A stretch of 42,369 bases of DNA from Gammaproteobacteria bacterium (GCA_003164785.1 PLUE01000014.1:1-42369); one strand, 5' to 3'. Counted from the stretch's first letter, positions 17,976 through 27,590 are shown. Program-made: numbers and translations. Notes: generated from the letters alone by a model not told the origin.

Positions 17976-19115
17976 TCAGCGACGCGCGCCGCTCGTCCAA
18001 TCTTTCAGAGATATGGCCGATGTCACTGAGAACCGAAAGATGGTCACCGAGCGAAACGTGTGACCAGCCTTGAGGAGCGTGGAGGGAAAGTCAGGGTGGT
18101 TCGGCGAATCCGGAAAATGCTGCGTCTCCAGGCAAAATCCGCCATAGCGCACGTAGTGCTTGCCGTCTTTGCCTGTCAGCGAACCGTCGAGAAAATTGCC
18201 GGTGTAAAATTGGACGCCCGGTTCTGTCGTTAACACTTCCAACACACGGCCTGAGCGCGGCTCAAAAACTCGCGCCGCTAAGGCGAGATCAGCCTGATGA
18301 TGAACAATAACCCAGTTTTGGTCATAACCCTTCGTGTAACGCAACGCCGGGTCATCGATGCGCTCGCCGATTCGATGCGGCGTACGGAAATCGAATGGCG
18401 TCCCGGCTACCTTGGAGATGACACCGGTCGGAATTAAGTCGTCGTCCGTCGGCGTATACCAATCGGCATTCAGAGTGAGCTCGTGATCGAGCACGGTGCC
18501 GCTACCCGCTCCAGCCAGATTGAAAAACGTGTGATTGGTCAGGTTGACAATGGTGTCTTGGTTCGCTGTCGCTTGATAGTCAATGCGTATTTCGTTGCGA
18601 TTGATGGTGTATCGCACCGTCGTCGTCAGAGTTCCGGGGTAGCCTTCCTCTCCGGCCGGACTGACGTACGTCAACACCAGACTGCCGTGCTCGATGTGAT
18701 CTTGCCAGAGCCGCTTGTCGAATCCGATGCGGCCGCCGTGGATGGAATTGTCGCCGCCGTTTTGGGTGAGCTGGTACGTTCGGCCGTGCAGGACGATGCG
18801 TCCATGCGAAATGCGATTTGCGTATCGCCCAACCACTGCGCCAAAAAAAGCATCCCCCTTCAGATAGGCATCGAGCTTGTCGAATCCCAGCACGATGTCG
18901 TCGAAGTGCCCCTCTCGGTCTGGAGTTCGTAGGCGCAAAATGCGCCCCCCGAAATTGGTAATGCTGACTTCGAGTGCGTCCGTACGCCATGAGTACACTT
19001 GCACGGGTTTCCCATCCGCGAGGTGCCCGAAGAGCCGATGGGTAGGTTCACTAGAAGTGGCGGAATCGGCGAAGCTCAACCCAATGAGCACCGTCGCCCA
19101 AGCAATCGATCTCAT
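17976..19115 (-). CDS. galM: Aldose 1-epimerase (galactose mutarotase), probably exported
   Basis: A GalM-family beta-sandwich enzyme of 379 residues that interconverts alpha and beta anomers of aldoses. The ATG at 19115 gives a signal peptide (MRSIAWATVLIGLSFADSAT) and is preferred over an in-frame ATG 69 bases upstream. Family motifs are NFGGRILRLRTPDREG near the N-terminus, FFGAVVGRYANRIS, the catalytic His in NLTNHTFFNLAG, and the general-base Glu region GVQFYTGNFLDG followed by GGFCLETQHFPDSPNHPDFPS. Periplasmic mutarotases are common beside TonB-dependent receptor loci in sugar-using bacteria. The stop lies 50 bases inside the right end of the IS66 relic, so the gene marks the start of the accessory island. 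It is divergent from the PQQ dehydrogenase. Confidence 0.92.
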   Translation of the reverse strand: MRSIAWATVLIGLSFADSATSSEPTHRLFGHLADGKPVQVYSWRTDALEVSITNFGGRILRLRTPDREGHFDDIVLGFDKLDAYLKGDAFFGAVVGRYANRISHGRIVLHGRTYQLTQNGGDNSIHGGRIGFDKRLWQDHIEHGSLVLTYVSPAGEEGYPGTLTTTVRYTINRNEIRIDYQATANQDTIVNLTNHTFFNLAGAGSGTVLDHELTLNADWYTPTDDDLIPTGVISKVAGTPFDFRTPHRIGERIDDPALRYTKGYDQNWVIVHHQADLALAARVFEPRSGRVLEVLTTEPGVQFYTGNFLDGSLTGKDGKHYVRYGGFCLETQHFPDSPNHPDFPSTLLKAGHTFRSVTIFRFSVTSAISLKDWTSGARR

Positions 19116-19412
19116 GCAATGCTCCGAATTTGTGCGACTCTCGATCAGGCAACGATGACTCCCCAATTCTACGGCATCTCTCATGTGCTTACCCAGCCGT
19201 GCGACATAGTCCTCTGGCGAGTATGGCTTACAATGTTTCTTAGATTGGTCGGAAGTGAATTTGAAGAATTCGGCATTTTGCTATCCCACCATTGTTTTCA
19301 GTCAGCCTTCGGCGCATATGAAAATGCAACCGCCTCGTTATAATGCGGGGAGTTCAAGAAACTTCGATGTGGTAGTGGAGGAGCGATCAAACCCGCTCTT
19401 AAAATAGGTCGC
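19116..19412. other. Divergent intergenic region, galM / PQQ dehydrogenase
   Basis: About 300 bases with no supported gene. A perfect TATAAT occurs at 19339-19344 on the plus strand, but no convincing -35 lies 16-18 bases upstream, so a promoter here is only possible. A second AT-rich hexamer (TAAAAT, 19400-19405) sits too near the ATG at 19413 to be the main -10. No operator-like palindrome was seen. Confidence 0.4.
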
Positions 19413-21374
19413 ATGAAAAAACGTATATTCTGGCTCCTCTTGTTAACGATCCAAGTTATGGCGCAGGCACCGGCAGCGGTGCCGCCGGAGGGCGCCCGCT
19501 CTTTCGAAACCCGATGCAGTGTTTGCCATGGAGGCAATGGCAACGGCACGGGCAGAGCGCCGAGTCTCCTGGGATTCGTTGCGTCCAATCCAGACGCGCA
19601 GATCGCGGCGCTCATTCGCAGCGGCATTCGCGGTATGCCGTCGCATAACATCGCGGATCCTGAAATGACGACGCTGTTGGAGTTTCTTCATACGCTTCGG
19701 CCAATGACGGGGCCGGGCGAAGAGGCGGTGCGCACGATAACGGTGACTTTGGACATCGGCACCACCTTGGAGGGCAAGGTTCTGAATGCTTCTAACTTCG
19801 ACATGCAGCTCGCCACGCCGGATGGGAAAATTCATCTGCTCCTGCGCGATGGGAACGTGTATCGGGAGACTTCCCTTCTGCCGAAGTTGGACTGGCCGCG
19901 CTACGACGGCAGTTACTCGAGCAATCGCAACAGCACTCTCGAGCAGATCAACGCCGCCAATGTCAGGAATCTGACCCTGCAATGGGTGTTCCCGGTACCG
20001 GAGGCGAGGCGACTGGAGGCCACCCCCGTGGTCGTCGATGGCGTGATGTACGTGACAGCAGTGAACGCGGTATACGCGATCGATGCGACATCGGGTCGCC
20101 GCCTGTGGGTTTATTGGCGCGCCAGGACTTCCGGTTTGCTGGGTGAAGCGGCTGCCGGCGCCAATCGGGGCGTTGCCATCACCGGCAATAGGGTCTTCAT
20201 GATGACCGACAATGCTCACCTTCTGGCAATCGACAAAAGCAATGGGAAACTGCTCTGGGATATTGAGATGACCGACTGGCCCAAGTCGCAGTACAGCGCA
20301 AGCGGCGCTCCGCTCGTGATTGGCGAGCATGTGATCGCCGGCGTGGCCGGCGGTGAAGAAGGGGTGCGGGGATTCGTTGCCTCGTATCGCGCCGCAACGG
20401 GTGAGCGCGAATGGCAGTTCTGGACGATACCGAAGCCTGGGGAGAAATTATCAGAGACCTGGATCGGCACGGCCTTGGAACATGGCTGCGGCACCACGTG
20501 GATGAGCGGGTCCTACGATCCCGAGCTCGACCTTCTGTATTGGGGTGTCGGCAATCCGTGCCCAGATTTTAACGGCGCGAATCGCAAGGGCGACAATTTG
20601 TACACTGACAGCGTTGTTGCACTTAAGCCCGCAACCGGGGAGCTTAAGTGGTATTTCCAATTCACGCCGCACGATACCCACGATTGGGATGCGAGCGAAC
20701 CGCTCATGTTGCTCAACGAAACATTCGATGGTCGACCGCGGAAGCTTCTGGTACAGGCCAACCGCAATGGTTTCTTATTTGTGCTCGACCGGACAACTGG
20801 GGAGTTCTTGCGGAGCACTCCTTTCTCCCGAAGCGTGAACTGGGCCAGTGGGTACACGAAGACCGGCAAACCGATTCTGCTGACCGACCCCGAACCGCAG
20901 GCGGAAGGAAAGTTGTTTTGCCCGGCGGCCGCCACGAATTGGATGTCGGCCTCGTATAACCCACCGCTCAAGTTGGTGTTCGTCGCGGCGGACGATCGTT
21001 GTGGACTCATAAGATCGATTCCCGCGCCGTTTGAAATGGGCAAGCGTTACTTCAATGGCGATATCAGCTTTCTGCCGGGCGGTCGATCGGTTCGCGCTCT
21101 GGATATTCGGTCTGGAAAGATTGTCTGGGATTACAGTCAATCCATGGGCGGCTACACCACGAGCGGGACTCTTTCAACCAATGGAGGTTTGGTTTTCATC
21201 GGTGAGGACAGCCAGATGTTTACGGCCCTGGATGCCAAGACCGGCGCGCCGCTTTGGCACTTTCCGGCCAACGACACGTTCCGAGGTTCGCCTATGACTT
21301 ATATGGTCGGCGGCAAGCAATTCGTTACGATCGCCGCCGGCGCGCAATTTCTTACCTTTGGGCTACCGAATTAG
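19413..21374 (+). CDS. Cytochrome c-PQQ-type dehydrogenase (quinohemoprotein-like), secreted
   Basis: A 653-residue periplasmic protein. It has a signal peptide (about 1-18), then a c-type cytochrome domain with the heme site CSVCH (Cys35-His39) and a probable Met75 ligand (GIRGMPSH). After a linker of about 70 residues comes an eight-bladed quinoprotein propeller (about 155-650). Propeller landmarks are SGAPLVIGEHVIAGVAGGE, SGSYDPELDLLYWGVGNPCP, and PHDTHDWDA, whose Asp is the likely catalytic base. Heme-first order differs from type II quinohemoprotein alcohol dehydrogenases, where heme is C-terminal; it recalls polyvinyl-alcohol dehydrogenases and a large acidobacterial group. The vicinal cysteines of methanol dehydrogenase are not seen. 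Substrate unknown. An MBL-fold gene follows ten bases later, forming an operon. Confidence 0.85.
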   Translation: MKKRIFWLLLLTIQVMAQAPAAVPPEGARSFETRCSVCHGGNGNGTGRAPSLLGFVASNPDAQIAALIRSGIRGMPSHNIADPEMTTLLEFLHTLRPMTGPGEEAVRTITVTLDIGTTLEGKVLNASNFDMQLATPDGKIHLLLRDGNVYRETSLLPKLDWPRYDGSYSSNRNSTLEQINAANVRNLTLQWVFPVPEARRLEATPVVVDGVMYVTAVNAVYAIDATSGRRLWVYWRARTSGLLGEAAAGANRGVAITGNRVFMMTDNAHLLAIDKSNGKLLWDIEMTDWPKSQYSASGAPLVIGEHVIAGVAGGEEGVRGFVASYRAATGEREWQFWTIPKPGEKLSETWIGTALEHGCGTTWMSGSYDPELDLLYWGVGNPCPDFNGANRKGDNLYTDSVVALKPATGELKWYFQFTPHDTHDWDASEPLMLLNETFDGRPRKLLVQANRNGFLFVLDRTTGEFLRSTPFSRSVNWASGYTKTGKPILLTDPEPQAEGKLFCPAAATNWMSASYNPPLKLVFVAADDRCGLIRSIPAPFEMGKRYFNGDISFLPGGRSVRALDIRSGKIVWDYSQSMGGYTTSGTLSTNGGLVFIGEDSQMFTALDAKTGAPLWHFPANDTFRGSPMTYMVGGKQFVTIAAGAQFLTFGLPN

Positions 21375-21384
21375 TGAGTGATAT

Positions 21385-22497
21385 ATGCGGCGAATCATTC
21401 CCTTCGTACTGTTCATCGCGATCCCAACCGCCGCATCGCTGGCACAGACTCGTTCCAAAACCTTGGACATCTACGACATCGACACCGAAGGTGGTCACGC
21501 AGTTTTATTTGTCTCGCCAAGCGGCGAGACGGCGCTCCTCGACACGGGGTGGCCGGGCGTACGCGACGCGCACCGCATCATGGAGGCGGCAAAAACGGCT
21601 GGCGTCAAGCAGATTGACTATCTCGTGATCACGCACTTTCACGCCGATCACATCGGCGGGTTCATGGAGTTAGCTAAGTTCATCCCGATCAAACACTATG
21701 TCGATCACGGCGTAACCGTCCAACCGGAACAACACATAGAGTCGAAGCAGGCCTACGACGCTGCGATCGTCAAGGGTCTGCATATCATCGTCAAGCCCGG
21801 CGACAAGCTGCCAATTACCGGTATCGATTGGACGATCGTTTCATCGGCCGGCAAGACGCTTGCAACCAACATGACGGGCGTTCCTGGGGCCGGTCAAACC
21901 AATCCTTACTGCGCGGGCTTCGTCCCGAAAAACATCCAAGTCGACCTCGAGAACGCGGAGTCCGTGGGGAGCGTGATTGCCTACGGAAGATTCCGAACGA
22001 TGGATTTAGGCGATCTGCTGTGGAACTTCGAGGGCCAACTGGCATGCCCGGTCAATCGCATCGGTACCATCGATCTTTTGCTGACCACGCATCACGGCTC
22101 CAATTGGTCGGGAGTACCGGCACTCATCTACGCAATAAAGCCCAAGGTTGCCATCATGAACAATGGCTCGACCAAAGGGGGTTCGGTCGAAGCATTCGAG
22201 ACATTGGAGTCCTCGCCGGGTCTTGAAGATATTTGGCAGCTCCATTGGTCTGCAAACGGCCTGCTCGAGCACAATGCCGCCGGCAAATTCATCGCCAATC
22301 TGGAAAAGCCTGCCATTACCGCAGGCATCATCGCCAATCCGCCGCCTCCGACGCCGCCGGGCGCCCTCCCAGCGGCCATAGGGAATCCCGATCATTCCCC
22401 GGCATATTGGATCAAAGTCTCCGCAAAATCCGACGGCACTTTTACGGTGACCAATATCCGCAATGGATTCTCGAAAACCTATCGCACCGGCAACTAA
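21385..22497 (+). CDS. Secreted MBL-fold metallo-hydrolase (ComEC-like domain)
   Basis: A 370-residue metallo-beta-lactamase-fold hydrolase with a signal peptide (about 1-20, ending SLAQ). The metal-binding motif THFHADHIGG is intact (His84, His86, Asp88, His89). Later metal-ligand regions are FRTMDLGDLLW and LLTTHHGSNWSG, as in the ComEC/Rec2-like branch. It is preceded by SPSGETALLDTGWPG. The C-terminal 60 residues include a Pro-rich linker (IANPPPPTPPG) and a small beta domain (YWIKVSAKSDGTFTVTN). The gene follows the PQQ dehydrogenase by ten bases, so both are likely exported together and act on one extracellular substrate. Which bond it hydrolyses is not deducible. The pair resembles gene pairs I associate with Acidobacteria. 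Confidence 0.85.
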   Translation: MRRIIPFVLFIAIPTAASLAQTRSKTLDIYDIDTEGGHAVLFVSPSGETALLDTGWPGVRDAHRIMEAAKTAGVKQIDYLVITHFHADHIGGFMELAKFIPIKHYVDHGVTVQPEQHIESKQAYDAAIVKGLHIIVKPGDKLPITGIDWTIVSSAGKTLATNMTGVPGAGQTNPYCAGFVPKNIQVDLENAESVGSVIAYGRFRTMDLGDLLWNFEGQLACPVNRIGTIDLLLTTHHGSNWSGVPALIYAIKPKVAIMNNGSTKGGSVEAFETLESSPGLEDIWQLHWSANGLLEHNAAGKFIANLEKPAITAGIIANPPPPTPPGALPAAIGNPDHSPAYWIKVSAKSDGTFTVTNIRNGFSKTYRTGN

Positions 22498-22863
22498 GGG
22501 TTTGCAGCTCGCGCATCGCGGGCGCAAGTTAAGAGCCAACTTCACCTGAAGTAAATTCCGTGCCGAATTCTCCAATTTAGCTGCGAAACCATTAAAGACT
22601 CGCTGACTCGCATGTGCCACTATCGACTCATAAAACGGCAGCCCGAAATTTGCACGATGCCGTGAGTTGCGCTGCGAATGTTGGGAGATTGTGGTGCTAA
22701 TTGACTCAAATGAATGTTGCCCTAAATGGAGCGTCCTCGCGCCCATTGAACCGGCGTGGCGGCCGCAGTGGGCTCTGTGTACCAGCTGCTGCACCGACGA
22801 TAAGTTTCCGCGAGCTAGGTTTGGTTGGTTTTTTGCAATTCTAACAATAGGGGAAAATCGCCC
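22498..22863. other. Leader region of the first TonB-dependent receptor
   Basis: About 365 non-coding bases. An imperfect GC hairpin (GCTCGCG-CAT-CGCGGGC, about 22507-22523) follows the MBL gene but lacks a T-run. A segment at 22561-22620 is shared with the region upstream of the second receptor (see separate entry). A purine-rich Shine-Dalgarno AGGGGAAAA sits 8-15 bases before the ATG at 22864. Confidence 0.5.
22561..22620 (+). promoter_or_regulatory. Shared upstream element, copy A
   Basis: The first 24 bases agree with 27990-28013 at 21 positions (core GAATTCTCCAAT then GCTGC). Similarity continues more loosely through an AAGA step to CATGTGCCA (CATATGCCA in copy B). It lies 304 bases upstream of the first receptor start. 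It does not code. A regulator site or shared promoter segment is inferred. Confidence 0.45.
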
Positions 22864-25377
22864 ATGAAGAAGCGTTTGCATATTGCTTTGCAGCGAGCAG
22901 CGTTGGTCGTACCGCTCGGAGCAATGGCCTTTTTGCTGTTACCGAGCATCCCAGCATTGGCCGATGACAGCTTGGCGGAAATCGTCGTGACCGCGCAGAA
23001 GCGTGAGGAAAATCTTCAGGATGTACCCATCTCCGTTACCGCGCTGTCGGGCCAGACGGTGCAAGAGAACGGAATTGACGATGCGGTGGACCTGGCGAAG
23101 TACGTACCGAATATGTTTCTAAAGGATAACTTGACCGGTCAGATGCTGAGCATTCGCGGCATCGGGTCGGGGGTCGACAACCCGGGTTTCGAGCAAGCGG
23201 TTGCGCAGTTTGTCGACGGCGTGTACTACGGTCGGGCGGTCTTGGACCAGAACCAAATGTTTGATGTCGAGCGAGTCGAGGTGGTCCGCGGTCCGCAGCC
23301 CACGTTTGCGGGTCAAAGCGCCACCGCGGGGGCGATCAGCACCTACGATCGAAAGCCAGGCGACACGTTGGAAGGGTACGTCAATGGCACTTACGGCAAA
23401 TACAAGGAAACGTCCGTGGAGGCGGGGATCGGCGGACCAGTAAACGACAACGTGGGCGTGCGGCTCGCGGGACGCTACTACGAATTGCCCGAAACGGATT
23501 ATAGCAACTGGAACGGCGCACCCGTGGGTACCAAGCGGGATAGCGCGGAACGAATGACGGTGACGTGGAAGGCATCCGACACGCTCAACTTTACCTTCAA
23601 AGCTGAACACCAAGACGTGTTGGCTAATGGTAATGGTATGGGCGGCGGTCCCTCGACTTGCGAGTTGAACCCTAAACTCAGCCGTTCTAGCGCGTACATA
23701 TTTCCCGGAATGCCGGCGCTTTGCGCATTGGACGTCGAGGCTGCCGGACTTAATCTTAATAATCGGGGCGAAGCCTTCACCGGTGGCTTGCTAGATGCGC
23801 GCACTGCCCTCAATCAGCTCAACCTCCAAAATGGCGGTACGTTAGCGAATCCGATCTGGGGATATAACTCCAACCCCGCGACGGGCGTCATCGGCATGCA
23901 AGCCATCCCCTATGGGTTGAACCATGTGACGCAGTTCAATGCGCCTCAGGGCGAGCAATACAGCTTCAGCGGTTATAATGGCAACTTTACCTGGCTGTTG
24001 GGCGACCTAACGCTCACGTCCACCACGGCGTTTCTGGGCTATGACGAATTTCAGCAGATAGATCCGACCTACAGCGCCTTTGCGCTGTTCTCCGACATTC
24101 GCGACGAACACTTTAGCCAACGATCCGAGGAGATTCGGCTCACGTCGCCCGTGAACCAGACGGTCTACTGGATGGTGGGCGCTTACTACGATCACCACAA
24201 TCTGGTGAGCTCTGACGATATTTACTTGCCGTGGACCACGAATGCTGCTTTTTTGCCGGCGAGCGCGCAGGCAATAAGCTATGGTGGCCAGTTGTCTGAG
24301 GTGTCGGATACGTACAGCGAGTTTGCTGCGGTTACATGGAACATCACCAATGCGTTCAGGGCGAACTTTGGCGGGCGCCTCCAGGACGTAAGCAAAACGG
24401 GCGTATTGCCGGCCTCCTACGCCTACCTCCCGGCTGGGAACCTCGAGGCAGGGGGAACTTCATTCACCGCACAGCAGCCTTACCCTGGGTACCCTACTGC
24501 ACAGGGTAGTTTGCTTGAGCGCAACTTTCTTCCGGAACTTAGTGTTCAATATAATGTGGCGGACGGCGTCATGACCTATGCAAAGTGGTCTGAGGCGGTT
24601 AAAGCCGGCGGATTCGTCATGGAGCCCGTCTTTGCCGGCGGGGTGCCGAATCCGTTTTCCTACAGACCGGAACATGCAAACGGCTATGAGGCCGGCGTGA
24701 AGGCTATGTTGTTCAACCATACCTTGGAGCTCAATGCGGATTGGTACTTCACAAGGTACAAAGATTTGCAGATAAGTAACTATGACCATGTTACAGACGC
24801 TTTTGCCACCACCAACGCCGGTGAATCTCATACGCGGGGCGTCGAGTTCGATGGCCGCTGGCTCGTCACGCACGAGTTTACGCTCGCGTTTAACGGCACC
24901 GTCGGCGCGCGCGCGGTGTTTGACGTTTTTAACGGCGCATCCTGTAATTCCCTTGAGGCTAAGCAGGAGCCGGCGCAATGTGTGATCGGTGTGAGTCGAG
25001 CGGGCGTGGATCTACCTTTCAGCCAGGCTTGGACGATGAACTTGAATCCCGACTATGTGTTCGCAGTGTCGTCGGGCTACGAGGTGAAGTTGGACCTTTT
25101 TGCGAGCTTTAACGCCAGCTACACTGTTGAGTACGATAACAATCCGCAAAATAGGCAATCGGAGTACGAACGAATTGACGCGCACGCGACAATCAGACCG
25201 ATCGGCGGAAAGTGGGAATTTGGATTCTACGGGCGCAACCTGACGGATAACAGGATACTGCTTCAAGATTATACGAATTTCGATTCAATCAGTCTCAATC
25301 CGAATGTCCGTGATCCGTGGGGCGGGAATTACAGCCTAGGCATCATGTATGGAGTGCAGTTCAAGGCGCATTTTTGA
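22864..25377 (+). CDS. TonB-dependent outer-membrane receptor
   Basis: An 837-residue outer-membrane transporter. It has a signal peptide (about 1-34, ending PALA), a TonB-box-like DSLAEIVVTAQKREENLQDV, a plug domain with ISVTALSGQTVQEN, LSIRGIGSGVDNPG and VERVEVVRGPQPTFAGQSATAGAI (about residues 45-165), and a 22-strand barrel to a terminal aromatic motif (MYGVQFKAHF). This proteobacterial subgroup (IVVTAQKRxExLQDVPISV) usually takes up sugars, aromatic or steroid compounds rather than classical siderophores, but the ligand is not shown. The ATG at 22864 is chosen because it starts the signal peptide and has a good Shine-Dalgarno; the in-frame extension to 22825 lacks both. A strong terminator follows the stop. 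Confidence 0.93.
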   Translation: MKKRLHIALQRAALVVPLGAMAFLLLPSIPALADDSLAEIVVTAQKREENLQDVPISVTALSGQTVQENGIDDAVDLAKYVPNMFLKDNLTGQMLSIRGIGSGVDNPGFEQAVAQFVDGVYYGRAVLDQNQMFDVERVEVVRGPQPTFAGQSATAGAISTYDRKPGDTLEGYVNGTYGKYKETSVEAGIGGPVNDNVGVRLAGRYYELPETDYSNWNGAPVGTKRDSAERMTVTWKASDTLNFTFKAEHQDVLANGNGMGGGPSTCELNPKLSRSSAYIFPGMPALCALDVEAAGLNLNNRGEAFTGGLLDARTALNQLNLQNGGTLANPIWGYNSNPATGVIGMQAIPYGLNHVTQFNAPQGEQYSFSGYNGNFTWLLGDLTLTSTTAFLGYDEFQQIDPTYSAFALFSDIRDEHFSQRSEEIRLTSPVNQTVYWMVGAYYDHHNLVSSDDIYLPWTTNAAFLPASAQAISYGGQLSEVSDTYSEFAAVTWNITNAFRANFGGRLQDVSKTGVLPASYAYLPAGNLEAGGTSFTAQQPYPGYPTAQGSLLERNFLPELSVQYNVADGVMTYAKWSEAVKAGGFVMEPVFAGGVPNPFSYRPEHANGYEAGVKAMLFNHTLELNADWYFTRYKDLQISNYDHVTDAFATTNAGESHTRGVEFDGRWLVTHEFTLAFNGTVGARAVFDVFNGASCNSLEAKQEPAQCVIGVSRAGVDLPFSQAWTMNLNPDYVFAVSSGYEVKLDLFASFNASYTVEYDNNPQNRQSEYERIDAHATIRPIGGKWEFGFYGRNLTDNRILLQDYTNFDSISLNPNVRDPWGGNYSLGIMYGVQFKAHF

Positions 25378-25418
25378 GACTTGAGATCTGCGCCATAACC
25401 GAAGAAAAACCAAAAGGA

Positions 25419-25446
25419 GGCTTCCCCTATAAGGGGAGCCTTTCTT
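25419..25446 (+). terminator. Rho-independent terminator after the receptor gene
   Basis: A GC-rich stem (GGCTTCCCCT pairing with AGGGGAGCC, one bulged T, loop of about three bases) at 25419-25440 is followed directly by TTTCTT at 25441-25446. It lies 42 bases past the receptor stop. This is the clearest intrinsic terminator in the window. Confidence 0.8.
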
Positions 25447-25557
25447 GCGGCGGATTGCCCAGCGTGGTTCGTGGCGGAGATTGTCGAGCCGCTAGCTATA
25501 TCGGGAACTTGGCCTCCGGTGAATTCCAGTAGTGGTTGGCACTGGAACCTAGGTGGT

Positions 25558-25578
25558 GCGCTGCCCAAATGGCAGCGC
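25558..25578 (-). terminator. Hairpin downstream of aacS
   Basis: A perfect 8-bp stem (GCGCTGCC with GGCAGCGC) and a five-base loop lie 18 bases past the aacS stop when read on the minus strand. No T-run follows, so it may protect the mRNA 3' end or be a weak terminator between these two converging genes. Confidence 0.4.
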
Positions 25579-25595
25579 CTGCGGCCCTGGGGGGG

Positions 25596-27590
25596 CTACA
25601 ATTGGTAATCTTGCTGGTCGCGGGTGTAGCGAATGAAGTAATCCAGCGACTCGACATTGGCCATGGCCGCGCGGTTTGCGGCCTTCTCGACCGGCACGCC
25701 CATTAAAATTCTGCGCACCGGCACCTCCATTTTTTTGCCGGTCAAGGTGTAAGGAATCGCACCCACCTGGTAAATCTTGTCTGGTATGTGCCGCGCCGAA
25801 TATGTCTTGCGCATGCGCGCGCGTATTTTCTCCTGCAGCGGCTCATCGAGCTCAAGTCCGTCGTGCAGCTTGGCGAACAGCGGCATGAAAAAGCCGCCGC
25901 CCGCGAGGTCGAGATTCACGATCAGCGCGTCCTCGATCTCGGACACTTCGGTGAGCGCGCGGTACACCTCGGCAGTGCCGATGCGCACACCATGCCGATT
26001 CAAGGTCGCATCGGAGCGACCCAGCACGAAGCAGCCGCCTCGTCCGTTGACTTTGAAAAAATCGCCATGCCGCCAGATGCCGGGATACTGGTCGAAATAG
26101 GATTCCCTATAACGGGCGCCGTCGGCATCGTTCCAGAAACCGACCGGCATCGAGGGTACGGGCTTCGTGATGACCAGTTCGCCGACCTCGTCAATGACCG
26201 CTTGCCCTTGTTCATTGAACGCGACCGCTGCGATTCCCAGCTGCCGTGCCTGAATCTCGCCGGCGTACAGCGGTAAGATGACGACGCCACCGACGATCCC
26301 CGTGCAGAGATCCGTGCCCCCGCTACCGGAGTGCGCCCAGATATCGGACTTCACGTTGCGATAAACCCACGCCATGCATTCGGCGGTCACCGGTGAACCT
26401 GCCAGCATTACGGACTTAAGCGCCGATAGATCGAACCGATCCTTAGGCACGATGCCTGCCTTTTCGAGAATGCTGATATAGGTCGGACTCGCTCCGAAGA
26501 AGCTGGCCGCCGTGCGCTCGACCATGGCCCAAAGCACATCCGGTTCGGGGTAAGCCGGATTGCCGTCATACAGGACGGGAACCACATCTACCAAGAGCGC
26601 GCTCACCAGGAGATTCCACATCATCCAGCCGGTGGTCGTAAAAAAGAACATGCGCTCACCGGGATGCACATCCATATGGAACTTGAGCGCTTTGATCTGC
26701 TCGAGAATCATGCTGCCGTGACAATGAATGATGGGCTTGGGCAAGCCGGTGGTACCTGAAGAAAACAAGATCCACAACGGATGCGCGAACGGCACCTGCT
26801 CGTATTCGAACGACTCGCGCGCAATGTCGGGACCGGCAAGCGCTTCTTCCCAAAAGAGCGTGTGCGCCGTCAAACGCGAGTCATTGTGAGGCTCCAATTG
26901 GCGCAGATAAATGACCTGCTCGAGCGAGGGCAGCGAGCCTAAAATGATTCCAAGTTCCGGCCGGCGATCGAAAGTCTTGCCGCCGTAATAATAGCCGTCC
27001 ACGCAAAATGCAAGCTTTGGCGCCAGTTGCAGGAACCGATCGACCACGCCGCGCGGCCCAAAGTCCGGGCCGCAACTCGCCCAGATGGCACCAATGCTGG
27101 CAGTTGCCAGCATTGCGATGACCGCCTCCGGAGTGTTCGACAGGTACGCGACCACGCGGTCGCCGGGAGCGACCCCGAGCGTGCGCAGTCGGGACGCGAG
27201 CTTGCGCACTTGCGTGCCAAGCTCTGTCCAGGAGAGCGCGCTCAACGCCCGGCGCTCACTCAAGAACAGGAGTGCATCGCTCCCAGCGCGCTCATTACGC
27301 AGTGCATGTTCGGCATAATTGAGGCGTGTTCCGGGAAACCATTCTGCGCCCGGCATGGTCCGAGACCGGAGCACGCACTCGTAGGGTTGCGATGCGCGCA
27401 CGTCGAAGTATTCCCAGAGAGAGCCCCAAAATCCATCTTGGTCGTCGATCGACCACTGCCACAAATTGGCGTACGAATCGAAGCGGCGCCCGCTCTTGGC
27501 GAGCCAACTCATATAGTGCGTCAGACAAGCTTGCGCTTTACGCTCGGTGCTCGGGACCCACAGCAAATCGCCTTCTTCGACTGTAGTCAC
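25596..27590 (-). CDS. aacS: Acetoacetyl-CoA synthetase
   Basis: ANL-superfamily ligase of 664 residues (family usually about 650-670) that converts acetoacetate, ATP and CoA to acetoacetyl-CoA in the cytoplasm. Identifying features are the acetyl-CoA synthetase-like N-terminal cap ending in EWFPGTRLNYAEHALR, the AMP-binding P-loop LFSSGTTGLPKPIIH (about residues 275-290), the TTTGWMMWN substrate-pocket signature, WAHSGSGGTDLCTGIVGG, IWRHGDFFKV, and the C-terminal acetylatable-lysine motif TLTGKKMEVPVRRI. The HCHGSMILEQ stretch is typical of AacS. It converges on the first receptor gene and is divergent from the second. It could serve ketone-body use or recover acetoacetate released by a pathway encoded in this island; the latter is speculation. 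Confidence 0.92.
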   Translation of the reverse strand: MTTVEEGDLLWVPSTERKAQACLTHYMSWLAKSGRRFDSYANLWQWSIDDQDGFWGSLWEYFDVRASQPYECVLRSRTMPGAEWFPGTRLNYAEHALRNERAGSDALLFLSERRALSALSWTELGTQVRKLASRLRTLGVAPGDRVVAYLSNTPEAVIAMLATASIGAIWASCGPDFGPRGVVDRFLQLAPKLAFCVDGYYYGGKTFDRRPELGIILGSLPSLEQVIYLRQLEPHNDSRLTAHTLFWEEALAGPDIARESFEYEQVPFAHPLWILFSSGTTGLPKPIIHCHGSMILEQIKALKFHMDVHPGERMFFFTTTGWMMWNLLVSALLVDVVPVLYDGNPAYPEPDVLWAMVERTAASFFGASPTYISILEKAGIVPKDRFDLSALKSVMLAGSPVTAECMAWVYRNVKSDIWAHSGSGGTDLCTGIVGGVVILPLYAGEIQARQLGIAAVAFNEQGQAVIDEVGELVITKPVPSMPVGFWNDADGARYRESYFDQYPGIWRHGDFFKVNGRGGCFVLGRSDATLNRHGVRIGTAEVYRALTEVSEIEDALIVNLDLAGGGFFMPLFAKLHDGLELDEPLQEKIRARMRKTYSARHIPDKIYQVGAIPYTLTGKKMEVPVRRILMGVPVEKAANRAAMANVESLDYFIRYTRDQQDYQL

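Noticed and set aside
19413..21374. Firm naming as polyvinyl-alcohol dehydrogenase
   Set aside because: Only the domain order supports it. No oxidised-PVA hydrolase is recognisable next to it, and heme-first quinoproteins have many possible substrates.
22561..22640. Sigma-54 promoter in the receptor leader
   Set aside because: The GTGCCA/TGGCA-like strings lack the GG-N10-GC spacing in either orientation.
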